64,000 bases of DNA from Setomelanomma holmii. Its lineage: Eukaryota; Ascomycota; Dothideomycetes; Pleosporales; Phaeosphaeriaceae. Below are positions 32,020 through 42,431 of this stretch, piece after piece. Both the position numbers and the translations under genes were made by a program. Location of the stretch: assembly GCA_010015745.1 (NCBI GenBank), contig ML978282.1, positions 1 to 64,000 of the forward strand, read 5' to 3'. The notes under the pieces were generated by a model. The model saw nothing but the letters and a program-made list of their open reading frames with translations, ran no database searches and was not told where the DNA came from. Position 1 is the first letter of the stretch; each line of letters starts with the position of its first letter.

Positions 32020-32661
32020 CTATTCAGGGATAAGAAGTTTGTAGTCAAAATCCTTCTCTTCCTCCCCCTCTTCTTCTTCCTCCTCCTCCTCCTCCTCCTC
32101 CTCCTTCTGCTTCTTCTTCTTCTTCTTATTCCCCTTCTTCTTTGTTTCCCTCTCCTCGCGGATACCGTACACTAGGAGCTCTCCATCTCTTTCAACAGCT
32201 AATAGGTAACAATCAGCGTTCTTGTGTGGTTGATGAATGAAGTAAACTAGAATCCCTTTGGGTTCTATGTTCTTGTGTAACCCCTCCCACGGTCTTAGGA
32301 AATGCTTGACAAGGTGAAGCTCCAGTCGATCGGCAGGTGGGAGCTTTTTACTGTCGATTTGGATAGCGAGCTCCCGAGCGCCGAGCAGCAGTTCCTCGGC
32401 CTCTCTAGCGTAGTTAACGTCCTCTGCGGCGTAGAAATCGTCCCTATGCTGGTATCGGTAGTGAGCAGCGAGGCTGGCTGCTGAAATCAAGGGTCGATTT
32501 GGAGGGATATGAGCGGCCAAACACGTTTCACCTCCAATTTCCTTCCACAGACCTTCCCTAACGTCGATAGCGCTTGCAATTTCATTGCATTCAAGAGGCT
32601 GTAGAGTTGCTATTGACGGCCTTGGGGGGCGTGATGCGATGATGGCGGGAGAGGATGCCAT
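32020..32661 (-). CDS. Hypothetical protein with Lys/Glu low-complexity tail
   Basis: From the Met at 32661 (MASSPAIIASRPPRPS) the frame gives 213 residues; it is open to 32694 without an ATG. The middle has a compact alpha-beta stretch (AEELLLGARELAIQIDSKKL, LVYFIHQPHKNADCYLLAVE). Near the C-terminus a run of Lys then Glu (about 35 residues) comes from imperfect CTT/CTC trinucleotide repeats at 32060-32150. No family recognised. Confidence 0.5.
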   Translation of the reverse strand: MASSPAIIASRPPRPSIATLQPLECNEIASAIDVREGLWKEIGGETCLAAHIPPNRPLISAASLAAHYRYQHRDDFYAAEDVNYAREAEELLLGARELAIQIDSKKLPPADRLELHLVKHFLRPWEGLHKNIEPKGILVYFIHQPHKNADCYLLAVERDGELLVYGIREERETKKKGNKKKKKKQKEEEEEEEEEEEEGEEEKDFDYKLLIPE

Positions 32662-32694
32662 AGTGTGCCAACGAGTAGGGCAGAAACAGCACAA

Positions 32695-34047
32695 AGACTG
32701 ACTTAGTAAAGTGGAACTTGGGCTAACACGTCACATTACTTATGGGCTGTTTCTGTGAATGCAGTATGAAATAAGATTCTTCGAATAACCTAGAATGCGG
32801 TGAGATTGTGACTGCAGGCGCGAGGTGGCTTTCTACGAGCATTCACACAGCAAGCACCAGCAGGAGGGCAACCGGCGAGGCAGAAGGCTTAGTACCGATC
32901 CGGTCGACCCTCAAGCATTTTCTAGACATGGAAGGCGGAATCGGCCAATCAATACCTCCAGCCCACACTGGAAAGTTTGGCTTGTCAGCACGTTATACAA
33001 GTGAACAAGTAATCTACCAAATTTGCTCGCCTCAGCCTATGATATACTAAGCGTTCGCAACACGCAACGCATCAAGCATATCAGGCCCACCGGAATTGCG
33101 GCCAAGCACCGCAATACGATGACGGCCGGGATATACGATTCAAGGGCACATGGAAATCGAGATGTTGGGAATGGTCGGAAGCTATGCCAATATGTCGGCG
33201 ACATGCAACGCATAACTCTACAAGGGTTCATGCGAAGGACCATGCAGCCACCTGATATACTTCACAGCGTACACTTACCTAACTTGCATGTACAACTCAG
33301 CAGGGTCCATGTTATCTGCATAAAGTTCTCCGAGGCTGCATGTTGAGCCGCATCATGCCTAATCTGGTGTGCACCGCTCAGGTAGAGCCTCGTCTATTAT
33401 TGTGCCGAGCCATTAGACTCCACGCGTTTGCTAAGGCATACCACGCCGACCAGAATTGATCACGATTCAATGCAAACAAGTATGATATACTCATTGCGCA
33501 TCTTCCCCGACTTCCAGCTAGATCGACCTGGGGAGGAGCGGTTGGCGTTCCAATACGACGTATCACGCACCTCCGAGCCGCTCATGCAAGTGGGGGCTGT
33601 ACCAATGCAGGTCTAGACCTAGAGCCTTGCCGATCTCTATCAAGTTGCAAATGAACACGTCGACGCGGAGCTGTAAAGCGAATTTCACAGTATCGTGGCG
33701 CGCATACGTGGTGGCTTGGGGATTGCTTTCGAGGACGAAGAAGAATCGGCATCCCAAGCCAGCCCGTCCATGTACAGAAGGTGACCGCTACTCAAATCAA
33801 AGAATGTAGAAGGAATTGTTTTAGCGTGGAGGGTCTGAATATCTTCTTCGGGCTCTGACTACTTGGCAATATGCGGCTGAAACGGCGTTGTAGCTCCTGC
33901 CGTCCATTGCGCCGCTTTTTCACTGTCCAGCAAAACGCAAGAAGCCTCGTCGACAGAATAAAGGTTACCAAAACAGAATTCCCCACGAGCACGAATTCCC
34001 ACCTCCTCCGACAACATCTCTTGGGCCCTTCATGGCTTCAGAACTAG
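32695..34047. other. Gene-poor stretch with weak open frames
   Basis: About 1.35 kb. Minus-strand frames at 33563-33757 (FFVLESNPQATTYARHDTVK) and 33378-33566 read like fragments of one protein split by a frameshift, but no family is recognised and no start is clear. Nothing else stands out. Confidence 0.3.
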
Positions 34048-34410
34048 TTCCTTGGAACAACTTGGCGGATCAGAATAAGACTAGTACGCCAGCCGTTGCT
34101 GGATGTTATTGCATACTACGAGGCCATTTCTCTTGATAATAAGGAGGGCGACAAGAGTTTTGACGTGATCAGAGAGAGATATGTGTGCAAAGTTCTGAAG
34201 GAGGCAGCCAAGAGCGTACCGAGGAAGAAAATAGAGCGAGCGTCGACGGAAAAGGATCTGATCAATAATTTCTCGATATGGGTAGCCTATCTAGAATTCA
34301 GCAAAAAGGATCAGTGGATCAGCTTTGACGACGAGAAACCAAGCCATTTCTACAAGCCCATCCCACCCCAGATTCTAGCGACTATTGAAACCAAAGGTAC
34401 GTGCTATTAG
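34048..34410 (+). CDS. Partial gene or exon, unassigned
   Basis: A frame open from after the TAG at 34045-34047 to 34410 encodes QPLLDVIAYYEAISLDNKEG, YVCKVLKEAAKSVPRKKIER and SIWVAYLEFSKKDQWISFDD, with coding-like composition. No in-frame ATG exists near the 5' end; an acceptor (CTAG at 34044-34047) could start an exon. The frame ends 14 bp after a possible donor (GTACGT) and runs into AT-rich DNA at 34.55 kb, so the gene may be truncated. Confidence 0.35.
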   Translation, partial: FLGTTWRIRIRLVRQPLLDVIAYYEAISLDNKEGDKSFDVIRERYVCKVLKEAAKSVPRKKIERASTEKDLINNFSIWVAYLEFSKKDQWISFDDEKPSHFYKPIPPQILATIETKGTCY

Positions 34411-34549
34411 GAACGGAATCTGCGCGGAGAAGGCTTGCTGAACTATACAAAAGCACGGTACTCTGCTACAGTTGCGCTATACAAGTGCTCATACTCACCA
34501 TATACATACACCTCCAGCTGAGCCTTAGGCTGTAGACACCATATAAAGA

Positions 34550-35050
34550 GGGTAACTCTACTTAGTAATATTCTAGTTATTTTAGAAATATAAACTATAG
34601 AAATTTATTATAGTTCTAGAGATATCTAATACTAATAGCTATATTAGAAGAGCTAGACTTACTTACCTAACAAAAACGTACTAAAAGAAGTAGTAACGTT
34701 ATATAAATTATTCTAATATTACTACTACGCTTAAGAAATTATATAAGATAAGCAAATAGAGCTAGAGAAGAGGTATTCTGCTATACTATAGAATAAGGCT
34801 CTTCTTAAAGCAGACGCGATAGTAGTAACAGACCTATTACATTATACTTACAGACTATGTTATAGGTACCAAAGGCTTAGACAGCGCGTTTTCTGCTTGT
34901 TATTCTAAGTACCTACGATTTTCTCTAATTAATTCTCGCTACGCAGTGAAGAATAGTACAATACTTAACGAGCAATAGTCTTATCTTAGTACGACAGTAT
35001 CTGGTGCGATAACAGTAAATTATTAAACTGTAGCTACGTTGTAGTAATTG
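34550..35050. other. AT-rich, RIP-like patch
   Basis: About 500 bp of TA-rich sequence (TATTAGAAGAGCTAGACTTAC style) with stops in all frames, like the 1-3.6 kb region. It is probably a decayed transposon fragment between two genes. Confidence 0.6.
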
Positions 35051-35052
35051 CA

Positions 35053-35910
35053 TTACAACTGTAACTCACACTCCTCTCGCGCAGCTTTGGCCCAATCTTC
35101 GTCTTGGCGCTCGTACTCCTCATATTTCTCATACTTCTTGTCTTTGAATGCAAACCCGTCAAAGGTATATTCGCCATACTCACTTTTGTCTCCTAGAATA
35201 GCTTTAACAAGAGGAGGATTACCAGTCCGGAAGCTATCGCCACCAAATAATCTAAAAATGTGTTGTTCGGGAGCGACCTTAGCTCCGCGCAATGCTCTGA
35301 AATAACTTGGTAAGCGCCGTATAGGGGGGCGCAGATTCAACAGAAATATGGGGCTCAATGCAGAGGCGTTACTGATAGGGCCGCCGACTCCTCGAGCGTC
35401 CTTCTGGTCTAACGTCCTGATACTTTTCATTGGATCCTTCCAGTAGCAGTATTTGGTTTGCAATCGCTGCTGACTGTTTTCTGAGAAAACATGATGGAAG
35501 TCTTCTTCAAGGATCTCAGGCACGTCGAACTTGCCAACGGTAATGGTAAGCTGATCTAGCTCGTACACTCCTGGTCCATTGTATCTTCCACGAAAGCTCG
35601 AACGGAAGAGATTATTCTCATATTGGAGGTCGCCAGCGCGGTCGTACACTGTAAGCACTATGTGAGGTCGTGCAGCATCCTTTTGAGGTTTGCTCAGCAT
35701 GTCTAGGCCAGCCCCTATCAAGACTATGTGTGCTTGTTTGGCGCTGCCACATTCGAGCCATTCTTCTGTCTTGAATATAGCACTCCATATTATGTCATAC
35801 GGCTTTGGTTCGAAGATGAAAGACTTCGCTGCACTGAAGGCGGAGGATGAGGGAAGGTGAGACTTTGTTTTACTCCAAAACCCGGGAGAGATCTCACGAG
35901 TCGAGGCCAT
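35053..35910 (-). CDS. Hypothetical protein, single exon
   Basis: 285 residues from ATG 35910. It has a plausible globular core (QAHIVLIGAGLDMLSKPQKD, VYELDQLTITVGKFDVPEIL) and ends in a charged segment (KDKKYEKYEEYERQDEDWAK). No signal peptide. Family not recognised. Confidence 0.55.
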   Translation of the reverse strand: MASTREISPGFWSKTKSHLPSSSAFSAAKSFIFEPKPYDIIWSAIFKTEEWLECGSAKQAHIVLIGAGLDMLSKPQKDAARPHIVLTVYDRAGDLQYENNLFRSSFRGRYNGPGVYELDQLTITVGKFDVPEILEEDFHHVFSENSQQRLQTKYCYWKDPMKSIRTLDQKDARGVGGPISNASALSPIFLLNLRPPIRRLPSYFRALRGAKVAPEQHIFRLFGGDSFRTGNPPLVKAILGDKSEYGEYTFDGFAFKDKKYEKYEEYERQDEDWAKAAREECELQL

Positions 35911-36102
35911 GTCCTCGACCTAATCTCGGTCTTGCCCCAGTTATATATTCGACGAGGTATCGTTAAAATGCAGCCCGCCATTTTCCGCGTTCGCTGCGAG
36001 ATTGGGCCAACTAAGGCACAGCCACATCCGTAAGCCACAGGACATTGTTCTGATTCTTTCCTCTTTTCCGCTGTAGGGACACGCAACATATTTGGACTGC
36101 TG

Positions 36103-36354
36103 GTGGATGTTGAGCTTGTTCTTCAAGTGCGCCGCAACAAATGTGATATTTTGTTTGAACATCCATGGTCTTATTTCGGTAAGATGAATCGGGACATGTT
36201 CGACACTGTCGGGCTTGGAGGACTAGATCAGGCTGCTACATGCGGCATCAACGAATACCTTCTGGTGTATGAGAGACCATACGGCTGCATGTGCCCTCCA
36301 TGCTACGAACGCTATAACAAAACGCCGTGGAGTGACTTTCAGATTATCTCATGA
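36103..36354 (+). CDS. Hypothetical protein exon whose end holds a transposon insertion
   Basis: Open frame from ATG 36103 (MDVELVLQVRRNKCDILFEH), also open upstream to a possible acceptor (CTGTAG, 36072-36077). It contains a Cys-rich end (YGCMCPPCYERYNKTPW). The target-site duplication of the large element (36335-36343) covers the codons for D-F-Q, and the present stop lies 11 bases inside the element. Removing the element would give ATC TGA after the duplication, so the insertion changed only the last residues. An upstream exon is likely but no phase-compatible one was found. Confidence 0.45.
   Translation: MDVELVLQVRRNKCDILFEHPWSYFGKMNRDMFDTVGLGGLDQAATCGINEYLLVYERPYGCMCPPCYERYNKTPWSDFQIIS
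36335..36343. repeat. Left target-site duplication ACTTTCAGA
   Basis: Identical to the 9-mer at 45781-45789; the two flank the terminal inverted repeats exactly. Confidence 0.93.
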
Positions 36355-36368
36355 ATCAGACGCTCCGC
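36344..36368 (+). repeat. Left terminal inverted repeat, 25 bp
   Basis: Starts TTATCTCATGAATCAG. It matches the reverse complement of 45756-45780 at 22 of 25 positions. An inverted internal copy of its inner part (CGGATGCGGAGCCGTCTGA) lies at 36474-36492. Confidence 0.88.
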
Positions 36369-36551
36369 ATCCGTGCGCTTCGCTTCGCGAGGCTAATATC
36401 TAGCGCCGAGCTTAAAAACTCCTCGGTACTTCTGGACCAATCAGAGTCTTATCACGTGGATAGTAGCGACGCGGATGCGGAGCCGTCTGAGGAAATTTGG
36501 TTCCTCGTTGTATGGTAACTGCTCTTAATTTTCCACATTGCACCAACCTGT

Positions 36552-36782
36552 CTATCTACAGCTCAACACCACAACGTCATAAAAAGCTAGGTGTCGACTC
36601 AATTTATAGAGCTCGTAATTCTCATCCTCCTCATACACGTCGATACTAACTGCCGCGTAGCTTGATGTACAAAGTACCGCGTCAAAAACAAGAAGTTTTT
36701 TGGGTTCAGCCTCTCCCAACACCCCGCCCTTTACACACTGCCACCACAACACGTTGTGTACGCTCCAAACCTCGTTGCGCAT
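36552..36782 (-). other. Open frame inside the left arm, doubtful gene
   Basis: 76 codons starting MRNEVWSVHNVLWWQC and ending VVVLSCR, between the left end and the first subterminal repeat. It may be a small gene of the element or chance. No motif is recognised. Confidence 0.25.
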
Positions 36783-36794
36783 ACTCCTAGACTA

Positions 36795-37400
36795 TCTTTT
36801 ATACTCCTAGGAACTCCTAGGAACTTCTGGGCCAATCAGGGTGTAGCTGTCGGTAGGCTGGTGCGCAGCAGCAACACTGCCTCTACCATCACCACCGGTG
36901 TTCCTTAACTTCTTGGTACTTCTAGTTACTCCTGGGAACTTCTAGGCTAATCAGGTTGTAGCTATCAGTGGGCTGGCGTGCAAGCAGTAACACTACCTCT
37001 GCCACTGGTCTTGCTCGACTTCTCAGTACTTCTCCACGTGTTCTGGAACTTCTGGTTACTTCTGGTTACTTCTGGTTACTCCTGGTCACTCCTGGAAACT
37101 TCTGAGAACTTCTGGGAACTTCTGGGAACGTCTGGGAACTTCTGGGAACTTCTGGGCCAATCAGGTTGTAGCTATTGGTAGGCTGGTGTGCAGGTCGTGT
37201 TATTGCCTGCACCACCACTGGTCTTCCTCGACTTCTGGGTACTTCTAGACAGATTAGCGTATCTCAGTAACTGTTACACACTCTTTGGCTAATGATAACT
37301 TGCAGACTTCTAGGTTACTTGCCAATCTCTTCAGCGAACTTCAGTAAGGTCCTTTGCCAATTACCACCTTCAGGTTACAACTGCAAAGTCCTGGACCAAT
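36795..37400. repeat. Left subterminal array of CTTCTGGGCCAATCAGG motifs
   Basis: Copies of ACTTCTGGGCCAATCAGG or close variants lie near 36823, 36941 and 37141, each followed by GTTGTAGCTATYGGTAGGCTGG-like sequence, forming a longer unit of 120-200 bp. Between them run 10-bp tandem words (TTCTGGGAAC, TTACTTCTGG; 37045-37150). The motif includes CCAATCA, the core bound by NF-Y/HAP complexes, and stands just upstream of the helicase. Confidence 0.85.
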
Positions 37401-37409
37401 TATTTCAAC

Positions 37410-40031
37410 ATGCCTTGGCGGTCGCGAGATAGAAAAGGTCGAAAGAAGCCAGATAAGCGCACGAGGCGAAGTCGCGCTATTACAGCCCACGTTCAGAGCA
37501 CTCGTACGGTTAATACTGTACTTCGGGATATGATAGATCGTATTCCTAACACAGCACTTTCGAACTTGCCAGAGATAATAGATCGCGCTCGTGATCGCAG
37601 TGTAGTAGGGCTACAAGAGGAGGTTGTGCAGGCGTGCTTGCAGCGCATTTTGAACTATGGGAACTCGGATAGTCGACGTCCACGGGTGGAGCAGGTCCGT
37701 ACACTGAGGCGACTGATATTCGCACGGAGCGATATACTTTTAATCGCTCGAACTGGTTTTGGCAAGAGTGTAATATTCCACGCCTATTCAATCCTGACGA
37801 ACAAGATCACACTACAGCTGATCCCATTGTCAAAATTGGGTGACGAGCAGTTAACGGAGATACGACGTTTTACTTGTGCGCGACCTTGTCTTATTGACGC
37901 AAAGACGAGGTCAGAGGAGAAGGATATATTGGCGAGAGTGGCAGCTGGCCAGTACACCCACGTCCTCCTCGGGCCAGAGCAGGCATCTACTCGCGCCTTC
38001 CGCAAGATACTTCGGGATGCCACATTCCAGGCTCGGGTTGGATTAGTGGCTATTGATGAGTGCCATCTGATTATGCAGTGGGAGGAGTTCCGACCGGCTT
38101 TTACACTCATAGGAGAGCTACGGTCAATCTTACACGAGCATGTTGTATGGTTTGGGTGCTCTGCAACTCTAGACCGCGTGAGCGAAGGCCGAGTACTTCG
38201 GACTGCTGGTTTTAGACCTGTCGGCAATCGTATACACCAGACTGAGGTCATCCGCACGTCTATTGATCGACCTGACGTCGCACTCAGCGTAATTCCAATA
38301 CCGCGTGGTAAACTTGTGACGTGGGATACGCTGTTTTTCCTGTTAGAGGAGGCTATAAGCGATGGCAAGGCGACACCGCATCTTATTCCAAAGACGATTG
38401 TCTTCATTGACGGGCGGAAATCTGTACATGATGCTGCCGCATGGGCTATGCGTGAGCTCCTGCGGATGTGTAGCGAGTATAGTCTGGATGGGACAACACC
38501 GAACTTGTGCGTTTCTAACGTCGTTCGAGTCTTTACTGCGCACGTCTCGCAATACGATCGGGATAGCGCATACCAGGACTTCCTTAGTCCACATTCGACT
38601 TGCCGTTTTATGTTTGCGACGACTAGCTTAGGTATGGGTATTAATATACCTGACGTTGAGCGTGTTATAACGTGGAAGATACCAATTACGAAAAGCCTTG
38701 GAGATATATTTCAGCGTGCAGGTCGCGGAGGTCGAGGCCCTGGCCGGTCAAGTATAGCATTTATAATGCTACCATACTGGCTCTTCAACACTGAGGGTAC
38801 TTATAAGCCAGGAATTCAGTCGTCCCAGGCAGCTGGTGTTCCTGATAGACAGAAGCGGAAGCGAGGCGTACGCAACCAATTGCCATCTGACCGTCGCTAC
38901 GCACGCAGTCAATTGTCGCAGTCTACCACCCCAGGTGATATGAGCGACTCTGGTGAGAGTGTTCAAGACGTTTCGACACAAGACGACCAACTCCATAGCC
39001 AGGAGAGCCATTGTGGACGTCAGCTCCGATACTGGACTAAACTTGAGATAGAGCAGCGCAACAAAGTACCACAACCGTGGTACGACATGGTGAACAGCCC
39101 TTGCCATCGCGAACGATTCCTCATGGACCTAGGCGAGGACCAGCTACCACTAGCGGAGAGGCATGTCGTGCCAAAAGATAGGTGCTGTTCTGCATGTAAC
39201 CCAGCGCTCATTCCAAAGCTTGTCGACCCGCCTGAGCGACCGGCTCCGCTTTGCGTGCCACGCGTTGGCACCCACGCCCGAGTTGCCTTCGACTTATTTG
39301 AAGCCTTCGCTGTCGAACAGGCTAATGCAATGTTTGGTGGATCGCAGTCTCGTGTGTCTATGCCAGCTGGTGCATATATGCCTCAGGCATGTCGAATAGC
39401 CGTCGCAAACGTTCTGTGTCGTCCATTGCCAGTGCCCAGTAGTGCTGCGCCGTCAGTGTGCGACAATGAAGCGCTCAATGCAATGTGCGTCGAAGTAACT
39501 GCGTTAGCGGATTGGGATCTCCGCGCTACGGAATCCGGTCGGCTTATGGGTGTATTGCCAGGGCTCAAGGACGCAGCCTTAAAGCAGTTCGTTGAGAGAC
39601 CGCAACGGCGTCGTAGGCGTACATCTGAGTCGTTGAACTTATTACCAGAACAGACACCAGTTCAATCGTCTACACAAGCCCGCACTGAGCGAGACAACCA
39701 GGTCGCTATAGAGGCTGCTAGCGTATTGTCGCAGTCTCTAACAGACGAGTCAGTTATCCTGGTCGCTTCGACGCCACTGCCCCAACCATCTGCAGTTGCT
39801 CATCCCCTGGGAAGAGAGCATACTCCCATGCTAAAAGCTACACCCACGCGCCAAACAACACCTGTTCGACGAGTCCTGCGAGAGCGCGCCCCGTCTAGCA
39901 TCAATCGACAGTCTCGCCGCACACAAGGGAGAGATACTACGCCGAAGCCCCAATTACAAGTAGTTCCTACGTCTTCCCGAGGTCGCGTTCGAACATTAAC
40001 GGCCAAAGGTCTGGAGAATTACCGGTCGTGA
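37410..40031 (+). CDS. RecQ-like superfamily 2 DNA helicase of the element
   Basis: Single exon, 873 residues. Motif I ARTGFGKS (about 113-120), motif II IDECH (about 215-219, DECH for DEAH), motif III CSATL, motif V FATTSLGMGINIPDVERVI and motif VI QRAGRGGRG (about 435-443) are in RecQ order. A later Cys group (DRCCSACNP) may bind zinc. The C-terminal 200 residues are basic and disordered. It resembles the RecQ-like helicases of fungal subtelomeres, yet here it sits within a TIR element. It could unwind the element during transposition or help its replication; that is inference. Confidence 0.9.
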   Translation: MPWRSRDRKGRKKPDKRTRRSRAITAHVQSTRTVNTVLRDMIDRIPNTALSNLPEIIDRARDRSVVGLQEEVVQACLQRILNYGNSDSRRPRVEQVRTLRRLIFARSDILLIARTGFGKSVIFHAYSILTNKITLQLIPLSKLGDEQLTEIRRFTCARPCLIDAKTRSEEKDILARVAAGQYTHVLLGPEQASTRAFRKILRDATFQARVGLVAIDECHLIMQWEEFRPAFTLIGELRSILHEHVVWFGCSATLDRVSEGRVLRTAGFRPVGNRIHQTEVIRTSIDRPDVALSVIPIPRGKLVTWDTLFFLLEEAISDGKATPHLIPKTIVFIDGRKSVHDAAAWAMRELLRMCSEYSLDGTTPNLCVSNVVRVFTAHVSQYDRDSAYQDFLSPHSTCRFMFATTSLGMGINIPDVERVITWKIPITKSLGDIFQRAGRGGRGPGRSSIAFIMLPYWLFNTEGTYKPGIQSSQAAGVPDRQKRKRGVRNQLPSDRRYARSQLSQSTTPGDMSDSGESVQDVSTQDDQLHSQESHCGRQLRYWTKLEIEQRNKVPQPWYDMVNSPCHRERFLMDLGEDQLPLAERHVVPKDRCCSACNPALIPKLVDPPERPAPLCVPRVGTHARVAFDLFEAFAVEQANAMFGGSQSRVSMPAGAYMPQACRIAVANVLCRPLPVPSSAAPSVCDNEALNAMCVEVTALADWDLRATESGRLMGVLPGLKDAALKQFVERPQRRRRRTSESLNLLPEQTPVQSSTQARTERDNQVAIEAASVLSQSLTDESVILVASTPLPQPSAVAHPLGREHTPMLKATPTRQTTPVRRVLRERAPSSINRQSRRTQGRDTTPKPQLQVVPTSSRGRVRTLTAKGLENYRS

Positions 40032-40899
40032 TTGGCCCAGAAGTTCGCAGAAGTATACAGAAGGTCTGTGATTGGCCCAGATGTTTGCAGAAGTTTACAG
40101 GTGTTTTGAGAAGTACGGGAATAGTCCAGGAGTTTGCAGAAGTCGGTGAATAGCATCAAGGTATCGCCATTTTACTCCAGAGCAATGGCAACTTCGCCCT
40201 TGTCGTCTATTGTTGTTATGTCGGTGGCTGGGCGAGGAGTAGAGGGTCGGCATTAGACTCTGGAGCCATGGCAATATCGCCTACGTCATCCATTGTTGGT
40301 ATTTTAGTGGTCTGGCGGCAAGTTGGGGGCAGTAAGTTCAGCGGTTGAAAGTTACGTTGAGGACTTGATAGCCGTGAGTTGCGATGAAGCAGGATTGATG
40401 GGCGTATAGGCCTGGTCCATATACACACAGATTCACGGATTTGATATGTTACTGACAAGTGTACTTTACTACTCATCACATGCAGCATGATCAGATGCAC
40501 GTGCAACATGACCATACCCAGGAGGGTCACCTACGCCATGATTTAGAAGTCCTGCGGGCTTTGGCTATAATTGAACCAGGAGCTTGCAGAAGTAACCAGA
40601 GGATGCTGATTGGCCCAGGAGTTTGCAGAAGTAACCAGAAGATGCTGATTGGCCTAGGAGTTTGCAGGAGTAACCAGAACTTGCAAGGAGTTCTCAAGTT
40701 GGAAGGTTTATCCGAGCGTGTGCCGTAGAGTAAGGTGGTAATAGTGGTAAAGAGTAGCGATGAGTTGTGAAGTGTGAAGTGACCATTTGCGTGCTTGGTG
40801 TAAGCTATCGATACTTGTAAACCTCAACTGTTAGCACTTTGTAGACTTATCCACGTAACTCAAATCTTCTTCTTTTTTTTTAAAAAAAAAGACAACAAT
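40032..40899. repeat. Subterminal motifs in opposite orientation, downstream of the helicase
   Basis: GTGATTGGCCCAGAAGTT-type copies at 40028, 40070, 40610 and 40650, reversed relative to the left arm. No convincing gene; the frame at 40459-40728 is made of these repeats. Confidence 0.7.
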
Positions 40900-41923
40900 A
40901 TGCTCTCCTCGCCCTGCCCGCCCGCCCATGTCGTCATGGCGCTCGCGCCGCGCTTCCCGGTCTCGGAAGCACAGATCTTCCGCGATATCAAAGCGGATGC
41001 GAAGATCGAGGCCGGCGTGACGCGCCATGGCGGCGTGAGGCGTAGGCCTGTATAGTAAATGACTTTGAACTTACAGATATAGACGTTTGCTGACCCAATG
41101 ATAGCCTGCCGCGCCCCCGCGCCCCCACCACCACCACCACCACCACCACCAGCCTTGGGCTGCCGCCCGTGGGGCAAGAAGAAGAGGAGAAGGAGGAAGA
41201 GGAGAAGGAGGAGAGGTGGGCTGGGTTCGTCCCGTCCTCCCCCCCACCGCCTACACCAGAGCCCTGGCGGTCACCTTCGCCGCCTTTCTTCGATGGGTTC
41301 GGCGTGGGGTTGGAGGGCGGGGACGATGAGATGGAGATGGAGATGGGGCCTGTGTTTGCTTCCTCTCCCTCCCCCTCGCCGTATATCCACCTATATACAC
41401 ATCTGATAAGCAGCTGCTGACGTATTGTAGTGCGCCGCAAGAGACCGCGTTGCCCTCCACGGGAGGGTTACATCCGGAGGAGTTGGGCTCCCAAGCCCAT
41501 CACCGATGGATTCAGTCTGCGCCGACTACGCGCCTGCCCTGGGCTCCTGAGCCCGGGGTCCCTAAAACTGTCCCGCGTCATAGCCACCGGGAGCAGGGGC
41601 GCTGGTACTTTACCAGCGAGGCGGCGTACGAGGCGGCGGACGGACCCGACCGCAAGGTATCAGACCATATTGGTCTGATCATGGAGACAACGCTGGGTGA
41701 GCAGCGACTTGGTGATCAGCGTTGCGAGCATTGTCAAGAGGACGACTTGCAGTGCTGGGTCTACACACGCGAGGCCATGAAAATGGTTTCGCGAGCCTCG
41801 ACTACCTGCGCGCGCTGCCGCTTCACCCCCCGCAAGGGAGGTTGTAGTTTCAGCACGCGTAAGCAGTCAGGGCGCGTGGAGAAACAGCCTGCACGACAAA
41901 GGCCACTTGCTCCTAAGGGGTAG
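40900..41923 (+). CDS. Zinc-cluster-like protein of the element, three exons
   Basis: Exons 40900-41054, 41105-41380 and 41431-41923 join in phase to 307 residues (introns GTAAAT...GATAG and GTATAT...TTGTAG, 50 nt each). After a Thr run and a Lys/Glu block, the C-terminal third has a Cys pattern C-x2-C-x6-C-x17-C-x2-C-x8-C (RCEHCQEDDLQCW ... TCARCRFTPRKGGCS). This is the fungal Zn2Cys6 layout with a long middle loop, so DNA binding is likely. The exons are much richer in GC than neighbouring genes. It may recognise the element's ends or regulate its genes. The exon model has no other support. Confidence 0.65.
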
Positions 41924-42431
41924 TGGCTATCGTTGGATTGTCGGTGGGAGTACGTTGTGTTGGGGGTGCGGTGTTGTAGTTCCGTCGGTTCTTCGCCTTG
42001 CCTACCTTCTGAGCTGCCCTGGTCGGTTGGATGTACCCGTATGGGTGAACAAGCCAGGTGTTAGTGATGGGGTGGCTGGCAAGTTCCAGACTATAATGCT
42101 GCAGTTGTAGTCCTGTTTGCAGGCTGCGGCGGGTCCGTCTGCAAGGCAGAGGACTCTGAGGCGAGAGGAAGTTCGTGGGTACATATTGAAGGATTTTGGC
42201 CAACCTCTACTCATCTTGCTTCGTGATGTCGTAATGTCGTGATGTTGTGATGCCGCCTTGCGTGTTACCGTACTACTCGAGAAGTTTACAGGATTTGTAA
42301 GAAGTAGGTGATTGGCCCAGAAGTTTCCAGGACTTGTAAGAAGTAGGTGATTGGCCCAGAAGTTTCCAGGACTTGTAAGAAGTAGACGATTAGCTTAGAA
42401 GTTTACTGAAGTTCCGAAAGGTTTGTACAAG
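41924..42431. repeat. Spacer with tandem GATTGGCCCAGAAGTTTCCAGGACTTGTAAGAAGTAG units
   Basis: Between two convergent genes. Three near-identical units of about 50 bp lie at 42288-42410. The rest shows nothing. Confidence 0.75.

Noticed and set aside
36357..36494. A separate 135-bp MITE at the left edge of the large element
   Set aside because: The outer arm is part of the 25-bp terminal repeat shared with the right end, and the 9-bp duplication lies outside it. It is better read as an internal inverted copy in the element's own left end.
41098..41440. Alternative proteins (His/Pro or Gly/Val-rich) over the CCACCA and GAGGAG runs
   Set aside because: Only the frame reading GQEEEEKEEEEKEERW joins in phase to both neighbouring exons and to the zinc-cluster region.
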